Source: CAWAND01 sp963797485 | GTDB taxonomy: Bacteria > Chloroflexota > Anaerolineae > Anaerolineales > E44-bin32 | Length of the DNA stretch: 64,000 nucleotides | Reading direction: 5' to 3' | Assembly (NCBI GenBank): GCA_963797485.1 | Contig: CAWCPF010000003.1 | Coordinates: forward strand, 1,364,001 to 1,428,000 | Shown: in pieces, positions 37,968-45,229 of the stretch | How the letters are laid out: every line of letters begins with the position of its first letter | How positions within the stretch are numbered: the stretch's first letter is position 1 | Notes under the pieces: generated by a model | Databases searched by the model: none | The model's input: only the letters and a program-made list of their open reading frames with translations | Told to the model about the DNA's origin: nothing | Translations under genes and position numbers: made by a program

Positions 37968-38738
37968 TCAGCGGACTTTGAGGCCTTCGGCCACTTTGTA
38001 GTCTCCAAGGGGGAAGTATGGGATCATATGCTCTTCGACCCACTCCATGGACTCGGCCGCACCCATGTGCCAGTTGGTCGGGCATGTAGACAACAGCTCG
38101 ACCATCGAGAAGCCGCGCCCGTCGAGCTGCGCCTGGAACGCCAGCTTGATGGCCTGCTTGGCCTTGAGAATTTCTCTGACGTTGTGCAGGCTGCGCCGGA
38201 CGATATAAGCCGCGCCGTCGAGTCCCGACAGCATCTCGCACACTTTCAGCGGCATGCCGGCCGTTTCAATGTCCCTTCCCAGCGGGGAGGAGGTAGTCTT
38301 CTGCCCGGGCAGCGTGGTTGGAGCCATCTGCCCGCCGGTCATGCCATAGATGGCATTGTTGATAAAGACAGTCGTGATGTTTTCGCCGCGAGCGGCGGCG
38401 TGCACAATTTCGGCCGTGCCGATGGCGGCCAGGTCGCCGTCTCCCTGATAGGTGAAGACCACGCGGTCGGGCAGCAGGCGTTTGATGCCGGTGGCCATCG
38501 CCGGCGCGCGGCCGTGGGCGGCTTCGGCGAAGTCAATCTCAAAGTAATTGTAGGCAAACACGGCGCAGCCGACCGGCGCCACGCCAATGGTCACGTCGGC
38601 GATGCCGAGCTCATCGATCACTTCGGCGACCAGGCGATGGGCGACACCGTGGGTGCAGCCCGGGCAGTAGTGCGTGAATACCGGGCTCAGGCTGTCCGGA
38701 CGCGTGGACACACGCTGCTCGAGAACCTGCTCAACCAT
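37968..38738 (-). CDS. korB: 2-oxoacid:ferredoxin oxidoreductase, beta (TPP-binding) subunit
   Basis: 256 residues. YCPGCTHGVAHRLVAEV is the N-terminal Cys motif. The TPP/Mg site is FTYQGDGDLAAIGTAEIVHAA followed by VFINNAIYGMTGGQMAPTT. SMVELLSTCPTNWHMG at the C-terminus is typical of the 2-oxoglutarate/2-oxoisovalerate class rather than of pyruvate synthase. Its ATG lies inside the 3' end of the GyrI-like gene (8-base overlap), so translation is coupled. Confidence 0.92.
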   Translation of the reverse strand: MVEQVLEQRVSTRPDSLSPVFTHYCPGCTHGVAHRLVAEVIDELGIADVTIGVAPVGCAVFAYNYFEIDFAEAAHGRAPAMATGIKRLLPDRVVFTYQGDGDLAAIGTAEIVHAAARGENITTVFINNAIYGMTGGQMAPTTLPGQKTTSSPLGRDIETAGMPLKVCEMLSGLDGAAYIVRRSLHNVREILKAKQAIKLAFQAQLDGRGFSMVELLSTCPTNWHMGAAESMEWVEEHMIPYFPLGDYKVAEGLKVR

Positions 38739-39312
38739 GGGCTGCTCTCCCTTTTCCCGCTCGGACGCGCCTTGTAACGGGGTACCGAATGACGGTCTTC
38801 GTGACCTTGGCGTCGGGCCGCGTCAGGTATTCCTCTTCATGAGCACCGGCGATTTCATAGCCTTGGGTCTGAACGAAATCAAACAGCTTCTTGATAGCCG
38901 GGCCTTCCTCCGAATACGGACCGAGGTGAAGGATCTCGGCCACGGTGGCTCCGTATTCCCAGGTCTCCAGCTTGATCTCGTGATCCAGGGCTTTGCAGCG
39001 AAGTTTGCGCGTGCCGGCCGGGACGGGCACCGCCCAAAGCCCGCTCCATTTGGATTTCACCACGCGATCGGCGTCGGGCCACCGGGCGATCAGGGGCGAG
39101 ACCTTGAAATCCGGAAGCCCGGCCTTCTTCAAATTAAACTTGTGTTGATAGACGGCACCGTACAGGCTTGATATCAGCGACGGATCGAGATGATTGGGGT
39201 CGCCGAGCGAAACCACGACCGCCATCCGCTGCGGTGGCCGATGCGAGAGCCTGGGTTCTCCGGCCTTGAAGGGTTTGGGCTTGGCCGCCCGGCCCGCCGT
39301 CTTTGGGCTCAT
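38731..39312 (-). CDS. GyrI-like/effector-binding domain protein embedded in the kor operon
   Basis: 193 residues from ATG 39312, seven bases after korA and overlapping korB by eight. The sequence has the GyrI-like small-molecule-binding pattern: MAVVVSLGDPNHLDPSLISSLYG at the front, then KLETWEYGATVAEILHLGPYSEE and IKKLFDFVQTQGYEIAGAHEEEYLT. The Lys/Pro-rich N-terminus (about 25 residues) has no helix-turn-helix. In known proteins this fold binds drugs or other small ligands. Its place between alpha and beta genes suggests that it modulates, protects or senses the substrate of the oxidoreductase; this is inference. Confidence 0.8.
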   Translation of the reverse strand: MSPKTAGRAAKPKPFKAGEPRLSHRPPQRMAVVVSLGDPNHLDPSLISSLYGAVYQHKFNLKKAGLPDFKVSPLIARWPDADRVVKSKWSGLWAVPVPAGTRKLRCKALDHEIKLETWEYGATVAEILHLGPYSEEGPAIKKLFDFVQTQGYEIAGAHEEEYLTRPDAKVTKTVIRYPVTRRVRAGKGRAAHG

Positions 39313-39319
39313 CCGCGCC

Positions 39320-40390
39320 TCAGCCTTTGATCCCCGGATCGGCCAGGGCCTTGATCTGCTCCAGGACCTCTTCGGGAAGGGGCACAACCCCCCCCATGCG
39401 TCCATAGAACTTGACCGGCACCCGGCCGTTCACCGCCAAACGGACGTCCTCGACCATTTGGCCGGCATTCATTTCGACGACCAGAAATCCTTTCACACGC
39501 TCGGCAAGCTCGGCCAGGCGCAGGGATGGGAATGGGAACAGACTGATTGGACGATGCAGGCCGACCTTTAGACCTGCTCCGCGCGCCGCATGGATTGCGC
39601 TTTGGGCCACACGGCCGGCGGTCCCGAACCCGACGACTACCCAGTCGGCGTCCTCACACCCCACCTCGACAAAGCGAACCTCGGCGGCTTCAATTTCGCG
39701 GAATTTGGCCTGCAGCCGCTGGTTGAAAGCTTCCTCGGCCAGCGGCTCGAGGTAGATGGACGAGACCACATTGTGATGATCTCGGGCGCCGCGGCCGGTG
39801 AGGGCCCAGTCGGGTCGATGACCGTTGTTCTTCAGCCGGTCCTGCATGGGTGGCAGCTCGGCCGGCTCCATCATTTGGCCCAGGCTGCCGTCGGCCAGCA
39901 CCACCACCGGCCAGCGGTATTTGTCGGCCAGATCGAAGGCCAGCACGGTCAGATCTACGGCCTCTTGGATGGTGGCCGGGGCCAAAACAATCAGGCGATA
40001 GTCCCCGTGGCCGCCGCCCTTCAATATCTGGAAGTAGTCCCCCTGGGAGGGCGCGATGTTGCCCAGTCCCGGTCCGCCGCGCATGACATCCACCATCACA
40101 AACGGCAGCTCGGAGCCGGCGATGTAGGAGACGCCTTCCAACATCAAGCTCACGCCCGGCGAAGAGGAGGATGTCATGACACGGGCCCCGGTGCAGGCGG
40201 CCCCATAGACCATGTTGATGACGGCCACTTCGCTTTCGGCCTGGAGGAAGACCCGGCCCAACTCGGGCATGCGCGCCGCCATGTGCTCAAGCAGCTCGGT
40301 TTGGGGTGTGATCGGATATCCAAAATAGGCCTCGCACCCGGCCCGGATGGCCGCCTCTGCGATGGCCACATTGCCTTTGATCAATTCCAT
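39320..40390 (-). CDS. korA: 2-oxoacid:ferredoxin oxidoreductase, alpha subunit
   Basis: 356 residues from ATG 40390, eight bases after AGGAGG (GTG 40396 is too close to it). The pyrimidine-binding motif is YPITPQTELLEHMA. MTSSSSPGVSLMLEGVSY and RGGPGLGNIAPSQGDYFQ are family signatures; the C-terminal domain ends with FLVVEMNAGQMVEDVRLAV. Fusion to gamma is absent, so this is the split form. The operon order is ferredoxin, alpha, GyrI-like, beta, gamma, small Cys protein. Confidence 0.92.
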   Translation of the reverse strand: MELIKGNVAIAEAAIRAGCEAYFGYPITPQTELLEHMAARMPELGRVFLQAESEVAVINMVYGAACTGARVMTSSSSPGVSLMLEGVSYIAGSELPFVMVDVMRGGPGLGNIAPSQGDYFQILKGGGHGDYRLIVLAPATIQEAVDLTVLAFDLADKYRWPVVVLADGSLGQMMEPAELPPMQDRLKNNGHRPDWALTGRGARDHHNVVSSIYLEPLAEEAFNQRLQAKFREIEAAEVRFVEVGCEDADWVVVGFGTAGRVAQSAIHAARGAGLKVGLHRPISLFPFPSLRLAELAERVKGFLVVEMNAGQMVEDVRLAVNGRVPVKFYGRMGGVVPLPEEVLEQIKALADPGIKG

Positions 40391-40423
40391 CGGCACGACC
40401 TCCTGACGGCGAGGCGGCTTGGC

Positions 40424-40684
40424 TCAGACCGCCCCGGCCACGGCCGGGTGGGCGCGGCCGGCGCTCGAGTATCGGAAGACGTCAAAGACCACGTCCGGAC
40501 AAATCACCGCGCACAGCCCGCAGCCGGTGCAGCGGTGCTCGGGGTCAAGGTAAGCGATTGGGTGGTAGCCCTTGGTGTTGAGGTCGTCTTCATCGAGCTT
40601 GAGCACGCCCTGCGGACATGCACTGAGGCACAGCCCGCAGCCCTTGCATCGGTCCGGATGAACGACCACATAGCCTTTGGCCAT
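40424..40684 (-). CDS. korD: 2x[4Fe-4S] ferredoxin (KorD-like delta subunit)
   Basis: 86 residues from ATG 40684. Two clusters are clear: CKGCGLCLSACPQGVL and CTGCGLCAVICPDVVF. It is the first gene of the kor operon and the likely electron exit of the complex. The C-terminal 17 residues (SSAGRAHPAVAGAV) are Ala/Gly-rich and not part of the fold. Confidence 0.93.
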   Translation of the reverse strand: MAKGYVVVHPDRCKGCGLCLSACPQGVLKLDEDDLNTKGYHPIAYLDPEHRCTGCGLCAVICPDVVFDVFRYSSAGRAHPAVAGAV

Positions 40685-40978
40685 TGACGTCACCCTTCCT
40701 TTGATTCTCAAATGCCACGCGCACGGCCAGGTGTCCTGCCCATCGAGCGCTCTGACGGCCCGTGTGTCTGCACCGAGTCAACGGCGATGGTCAAACGGCG
40801 AGCCTGAATCAGATCGATCGCCCCGGCCGGACGAGGTTCTACAGCCAAGCCTACTGTTCAGGCCAGGCAGCAGGCAGTCCCAAACGTCTCGCCTTGAGAT
40901 GACGAAACTCACATAGGGGACCAACTGATTTCAGGCTGAAATCAGCCGCGATGGGAGGGCCGACCGGGTGAAGGGGGC
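40685..40978. other. Upstream region of the kor operon
   Basis: 294 bases with no gene. It holds a 9-bp inverted repeat (40925-40945) and, just beside it, GATGA-N6-TCACA at 40898-40913, a poor match to the Rex-type sites. Confidence 0.45.
40925..40945. promoter_or_regulatory. Perfect inverted repeat upstream of the kor operon
   Basis: CTGATTTCA-GGC-TGAAATCAG: 9-bp arms with a 3-base spacer, 241 bases upstream of korD and 34 bases after the NuoC-like stop. There is no U tract on either strand, so an operator is more likely than a terminator. The regulator is unknown. Confidence 0.45.
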
Positions 40979-41359
40979 TCAGTCACAAAAGCGGATCAGG
41001 GGATGGCGAGCGAGTTGGGATTCGTACCTCGCCGCAAGAGGGCATACGTGGCGGACGCTGGGGATGCAGCCGCCCGAGTCGGGCAGGGGCACCCTCAGGC
41101 GCACTTGCGCTGCGCCGTGCCGGAAGTCGTACACCAACTCACAACGGCCCTGATCCAGGCCGCGCTCGACAAATCTGATCTCGGTCAGGCTACCCCACTC
41201 GGTGCCGCACAGGATGTGAACCGCATCTGGCAGGTCCTCAGCGGCCAGGATGGCGTCGAGCCGACTGGGTGGGCTGATCTCAATTCGCAGGGCCCACTGC
41301 CGAAGCAAGGTCTCGGCTGAATCGAGGTTCTTGCTAGTGCCCGTTGCTGGCGTGTCCAT
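40979..41359 (-). CDS. Truncated NuoC/hydrogenase 30-kDa-subunit-like protein
   Basis: 126 residues. The middle and end resemble the complex I 30-kDa subunit or the N-terminal domain of group 4 hydrogenase large subunits: LVYDFRHGAAQVRLRVPLP followed by GCIPSVRHVCPLAARYESQ. In those families a WYERE-type motif and about 20-40 more residues normally come next; here the frame ends soon after RYESQ, and no other frame continues the homology. The gene overlaps the end of the flavoprotein gene by 26 bases. It may be a degenerate relic or a small adaptor. The family call is moderate. Confidence 0.5.
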   Translation of the reverse strand: MDTPATGTSKNLDSAETLLRQWALRIEISPPSRLDAILAAEDLPDAVHILCGTEWGSLTEIRFVERGLDQGRCELVYDFRHGAAQVRLRVPLPDSGGCIPSVRHVCPLAARYESQLARHPLIRFCD

Positions 41360-42315
41360 GCGGGCCCCTTCTCACCGAGGTCAAGCTGGGGCGTCCGCCG
41401 ATCACCGTCGGCCGGCCCTCGGCGCCCAGGATCTCGTAGGCCGTCAAGCCGGCTCGGGCCCCAGCTCCGAGTGCGATCAACACCTGTTCGCTGACCGAAT
41501 CGGTGACATCTCCCGCGGCCAGCAGCCGCGGATGGCTTGTGCGCTGCGCCGAGTCGACCTTGATGGCTCCGGACAAATCCCGTTCTGCGACGCCGGCCAC
41601 CAGGTCGGAATTGGGCCTGATTCCCCGGCATACGAAGACCGCATCGACATCCAGGACCTGTTCGTCATCCCCGCGAGCGAGGCGCAGGCGTTCGAGTTCG
41701 ATCGGCTCCCTCGACGGCGCGCGGTTCCCAACCGGGGAGCAGATTGAGATTGGGCGCCTGCGCAAGCTGGCGCGCCTCCAGCCGAACCAGGTCGGCCAGG
41801 CTGGGCCCGATCAGGTAGATCAGACGGGCAAACGCCGAAAGATGACGCGCCGCCTGGATCGCCCGCGGGCCGGTGCCGACGATGGCCGCCACCCGCCCGG
41901 CCAGAAGAGGCGCATACCACGTACTGGAATACGCCAACCCGCGCATGATGAATCGCTTCTCGCCCGGGACGTTCAACGTCTCAGGGCGCACGCCGGTGGC
42001 GACAATGGCCACGCGGGCCTCCAGCGGCTCAAGACCGGGACCGGTCAGGCGCAAGCCGCCATCCGTGGCTTCAATCTGGTCGATCCGGGCAGCCGTCCGA
42101 GTCAGCCCAAGCAGGCGCACCCCGTCGCGCAGGCTGGCCGCCAGACTGCTCCCTCCGACGAAATCATCGGCTTCCACAAAGGGCAATTTGAGGTGGAAAT
42201 TGGTTCGGCCGCCGAGATACTCAGAGACCAGGTGGGTATCCAGCCCCCACCGGTGACAGGTGTGGGCCGCCGCCAGCCCGGAAGGTCCACCGCCTACAAC
42301 GACAACATCCAACAT
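41334..42315 (-). CDS. Thioredoxin-reductase-like flavoprotein without the CxxC motif (one frameshift)
   Basis: About 326 residues from ATG 42315. FAD motif GGGPSGLAAAH near the N-terminus, the RVAIVATGVRPETLNVPGE hinge, NAD(P) motif VAAIVGTGPRAIQAA, and the terminal FAD motif RLLAAGDVTDSVSEQ. Where thioredoxin reductases carry YCATC, this protein reads GLAYSSTWYAPLL, so no redox disulfide exists. The frame shifts at about 41705 (one extra base), joining the PGWEP region to IELERLRLARGDD. It may act as a ferredoxin- or quinone-linked NAD(P)H oxidoreductase; its neighbour is a NuoC-like fragment. Confidence 0.78.
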
Positions 42316-42760
42316 GTCCAACTCCAACCGACCGGCCTGCCTTCAGCCGGCGTCGTCAGCCCCGGATTCGAATGCGCGTCCGCCATGCGCCTCTCAAATG
42401 ACCCCTTGGGACGGCAGTCCAACAGCCCAAGATGGATTTTCCGTTCGGACCCCCTACATCCAGGGACGAAGATCAGGCTCGATGGCCATGCATGCCTTGC
42501 CCGAATTGACCAGGACGGCCGGGTTACCGGCTCACCAACGCGGGCTCGCCTCGTCGGCGGCCACCCGGCCAGGTTCAGGCGGTCCTGAACTCAGTCTAGG
42601 TGGGCAGTTTGCATGCCGTTAGTGAAGAATGTCACAAACGCTGGCGATGTTGTTCAACCCGGGGGCCAGGCGGCGAGAGGCATTTTCATACGGCATATAG
42701 GGACAAAGGACACTCCCCATCAGCCACAGGGCAGGATAAAGTCCAATTGGAGGTGAAACC
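42316..42760. other. Divergent intergenic region between flavoprotein and aminotransferase genes
   Basis: 445 bases with no convincing gene. It includes the Rex-like site at 42620-42637. A GGGAC-rich stretch at 42704-42722 (GGGACAAAGGACACTCCC) lies about 40 bases before the aminotransferase. Confidence 0.45.
42620..42637. promoter_or_regulatory. Near-consensus Rex-type site
   Basis: TAGTGAA-GAAT-GTCACAA: 12 of 14 arm positions match TTGTGAA-N4-TTCACAA. The same 20 bases occur in reverse orientation at 51679-51696. It lies 123 bases upstream of the aminotransferase ATG and about 305 bases upstream of the divergent flavoprotein gene. Confidence 0.5.
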
Positions 42761-44020
42761 ATGACGACTGAGTTGGAAGGCCGGTATGCCACGCGCATGC
42801 ACGGTGCGAAGTCTTCGGCGATTCGCGAACTCCTCAAGTTGACCCAACGGCCCGAGATCATCTCCTTCGCCGGTGGGATGCCGGCGCCCGAACTGTTCCC
42901 GACCGAGCGCTTCCGCGACGCCATGTGCCGTGTGATGGAAGAACGCGGGCAGGCCGCGCTCCAGTACGGGATGACCGAGGGTTGGCCGGAACTGCGCGGC
43001 ATGATAGGGCGGCATGTCTCCCGCTACGGCATCCAGGCGCAGGCCGAGGATGTGCTGATCACCACCGGCTCCCAACAGGCGCTCGACCTGATCGGGAAGC
43101 TGATGCTGGATCCCGGCGACCTGGTTGTCGTCGGCGCGCCAACTTACCTCGGAGCTCTGCAGGCCTTCAGCGCGTATCAGGCCGACTATCTCAGCGTGCC
43201 GGTCGATGACGACGGCTTCCAGACCGATGAGCTTAAATCGCTTCTCCAGAGACGCCCGAAGTTCGTGTACGTCTTGCCGAATTTCCAGAACCCGTCCGGC
43301 GTGACACTTTCGCTGGCCCGCCGAATCGAACTGGTCAAACTCTGTCGGCAAGCCGGCGTGCTGGTGGTTGAAGATGACCCCTATGGCCAGCTGCGTTACG
43401 AAGGTGAGCACCTGACGCCGCTGGTGGCGCTCGACGCCGAGCTTGCTCGCGCCGACGGACGGGCCGGGAATGTGATCTACATGAGCACCTTCTCCAAGAC
43501 CCTGGCGCCGGGGCTCCGCCTGGGTTGGGTGATCGCGCCGGCCGAAATCCTGGGCAAACTCGCTCAGCTCAAGCAGGGCGCCGATCTGCACACGAGCACC
43601 CTGACCCAGATTCTGGCTTATGAGGTGGCTGCCGGAGGCTTCCTGGACGAACATATCCAGCGCTTGCGCGACGTGTATCGTGAGCGCCGAGATACGATGT
43701 TTGCCGCCCTTGAGGCCAATTTCCCATCCGACGTCACCTGGTCAAAGCCGAGCGGTGGGCTGTTCCTTTGGCTGCATTTCCCTGAAGGGATGGACAGCGA
43801 GAAGCTGATGGCGGAGGCGCTTAAGAACCGGGTGGCCTTTGTGCCAGGGACTTCGTTCTTTGCTCATCCTGAAGAAGGGCTGCGCTATGCGCGCATGAAT
43901 TTCTCGAATGCCAAGCCGGGCCAGATCACCGAGGGAGTGCGCCGGTTGGCCGGCTGCTTGAGAGCGCAGCTGGAGACGGTAGGGGCGGCGGCACCACCGC
44001 TGGAACCTATGCCCGGTTAA
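42761..44020 (+). CDS. PLP-dependent aminotransferase, class I/II (2-aminoadipate/LysN-like)
   Basis: 419 residues. ISFAGGMPAPELFP at the N-terminus and QYGMTEGWPELRG are typical of the LysN/aromatic aminotransferase subgroup. The PLP-binding region has NFQNPSGVTLSL, VVEDDPYGQLRY and the Schiff-base Lys in YMSTFSKTLAPGLRLGW; the C-terminal Arg is in RYARMNFSNA. GGAGG lies seven bases before the ATG. It would use 2-oxoglutarate or a related keto acid, in line with a neighbouring 2-oxoacid oxidoreductase. It has no DNA-binding domain, so it is not MocR-like. Confidence 0.92.
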   Translation: MTTELEGRYATRMHGAKSSAIRELLKLTQRPEIISFAGGMPAPELFPTERFRDAMCRVMEERGQAALQYGMTEGWPELRGMIGRHVSRYGIQAQAEDVLITTGSQQALDLIGKLMLDPGDLVVVGAPTYLGALQAFSAYQADYLSVPVDDDGFQTDELKSLLQRRPKFVYVLPNFQNPSGVTLSLARRIELVKLCRQAGVLVVEDDPYGQLRYEGEHLTPLVALDAELARADGRAGNVIYMSTFSKTLAPGLRLGWVIAPAEILGKLAQLKQGADLHTSTLTQILAYEVAAGGFLDEHIQRLRDVYRERRDTMFAALEANFPSDVTWSKPSGGLFLWLHFPEGMDSEKLMAEALKNRVAFVPGTSFFAHPEEGLRYARMNFSNAKPGQITEGVRRLAGCLRAQLETVGAAAPPLEPMPG

Positions 44021-44054
44021 CACACGCGGACGCATACAGCACCCGCACACGATC

Positions 44055-44086
44055 TTCATGCTTTCTGCATGCTGACCGTTTAGAGT
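44055..44086 (+). promoter_or_regulatory. OmpR-type direct-repeat box and -10 element, promoter 1
   Basis: TTCAT (44055-44059), six bases, TGCAT (44066-44070), then exactly ten bases, then TAGAGT as -10 (44081-44086). The 11-bp repeat period replacing a -35 hexamer is typical of OmpR/PhoB-family activation. A second copy with the same geometry is at 44721-44752. Confidence 0.55.
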
Positions 44087-44101
44087 GAAGGACACAAATC
44101 G

Positions 44102-44123
44102 TGGCCAGCCGCAAGGCTGGCCA
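44102..44123 (+). promoter_or_regulatory. Hairpin with GCAA tetraloop in the 5' leader
   Basis: TGGCCAGCC-GCAA-GGCTGGCCA: a perfect 9-bp stem capped by a GNRA loop, starting about 10 bases after the predicted transcript start and ending 10 bases before the GGGAGG ribosome site. With no U tract it is more likely a 5' stabiliser or translation modulator than a terminator. Confidence 0.6.
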
Positions 44124-44145
44124 ACTCTTGCAGGGAGGCATGTTC

Positions 44146-44664
44146 ATGAAAAGGGTGCTGGTGGTCGCGGGGGTGCTCCTTTCCGTCGGGTACCTGGCCG
44201 CCCTTGGCGTGGGGATTTTTCAGACGTGGGGCAGCTACCGGTCGGGATGTGGCCCGGATTGTCAGGTCACCATGCCGAGTCTCAGATTGCGGTCTGGGCA
44301 GTCGGACAGCCGTATCGCCGTGTTAACGCCCTTGCTCCAGCAGGCGCAAGCGCAGGCTCTGGGGATCAGTGTCGAAGACCTGCAGGCCGCCCGCCGAACG
44401 GGCACCTCGATGGCCGGGCTGGCGGCAGAGCATGGTAAGACGGTGGATGAAGTCCGCCAGACATTCTTGCGGGCCAGCCAGGCCTTGCTCGACCAGGCCG
44501 TCTCCGCCGGGAATCTCAGCCAAAGCCAGGCCGATCGGCTGATGAAACGGCTGCAGGCCGTGCCTGGTTTCGGATTTGGCCCGCCTGCCGCGCCGCCGCT
44601 CAGCCGGGATGGTCGCAACTGGCCGCCTAGGCCCGGAACGGAACGCTGGCCGGGGCGAAGGTGA
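44146..44664 (+). CDS. Membrane-anchored or secreted helical protein linked to the two-component locus
   Basis: 172 residues from ATG 44146, seven bases after GGGAGG. The N-terminus MKRVLVVAGVLLSVGYLAALG is a signal anchor. A short segment with CGPDC follows. Residues about 60-140 form the helical repeat common in secreted proteins of this kind (ALGISVEDLQAARRTGTSMAGLAAEHG, then LDQAVSAGNLSQSQADRLMKRLQ). The tail is Pro/Arg-rich. The function is not known. Its promoter shares an OmpR-type box with the next gene, so it is a likely target of the adjacent regulator. Confidence 0.75.
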   Translation: MKRVLVVAGVLLSVGYLAALGVGIFQTWGSYRSGCGPDCQVTMPSLRLRSGQSDSRIAVLTPLLQQAQAQALGISVEDLQAARRTGTSMAGLAAEHGKTVDEVRQTFLRASQALLDQAVSAGNLSQSQADRLMKRLQAVPGFGFGPPAAPPLSRDGRNWPPRPGTERWPGRR

Positions 44665-44720
44665 GGCCACGAAGCCGTAGGCATGCCATCGTGACTCCCT
44701 GACCCTTTGCCCATCGAATC

Positions 44721-44752
44721 TTCACGATCCTTTCACACATACCGATTATTCT
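44721..44752 (+). promoter_or_regulatory. OmpR-type direct-repeat box and -10 element, promoter 2
   Basis: TTCAC (44721-44725), six bases, TTCAC (44732-44736), ten bases, then TATTCT as -10 (44747-44752). Geometry is identical to promoter 1 at 44055-44086. It lies about 50 bases before the ATG at 44805. Confidence 0.6.
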
Positions 44753-44804
44753 TGACTTGATCCTGGCTCAAGGCGGGCCGGGGTGGAAACCACTGGAGGT
44801 TGCC

Positions 44805-45179
44805 ATGTCGAATCGAACCCTGACTATTTCAACCGTTGTCGTCGTCGCCTTGTTCGTCATCACTGCCGCGATTCACTTTGGCCTGACGGCCGTCGCCGGT
44901 CCGTTTGAATACGGACTCCGCCAGGGGATGGGGAGCTTTCGTGGCCCGATGGACCCCGGCGCGTTTGGGGGACATTTCGGGTTGATGAGCATGGGTCAGG
45001 GCTGGCTGAGTGCCTTGACCAGCTTTGGCTTGATCGTGTTGCCCGTGATCCTGGTCGGTCTGCTCGTCGTGGCCATCGCCAACCGGCCTCGACCTGGCAG
45101 CCAACCCGAACCCGACGCGCTGCCTCGGGCGGAGTCTGAGCCTGCGCAGGCGCGCAAGCCGCGGTCAAGATCGAAGTAA
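44805..45179 (+). CDS. Small two-helix membrane protein, Gly/Met-rich loop
   Basis: 124 residues from ATG 44805 (GGAGG seven bases upstream). Helix 1 is TVVVVALFVITAAIHFGLTAVA and helix 2 is ALTSFGLIVLPVILVGLLVVAIA. The loop between is rich in Gly, Met and Phe (LRQGMGSFRGPMDPGAFGG). The C-terminus is charged and probably cytoplasmic. I do not recognise a family. It is the first gene before the response regulator, with the same promoter box as 44146, and may be a sensor accessory or an envelope target. Confidence 0.7.
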   Translation: MSNRTLTISTVVVVALFVITAAIHFGLTAVAGPFEYGLRQGMGSFRGPMDPGAFGGHFGLMSMGQGWLSALTSFGLIVLPVILVGLLVVAIANRPRPGSQPEPDALPRAESEPAQARKPRSRSK

Positions 45180-45229
45180 GATGGCGGCCCTGAACGGCTG
45201 AGAGGGCAAGCCTCGACGCGAGGCAAGCT

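Noticed and set aside
39590..40687. Rightward frame of 365 codons opposite korA and korD
   Set aside because: Shadow of well-supported genes on the minus strand; no family features.
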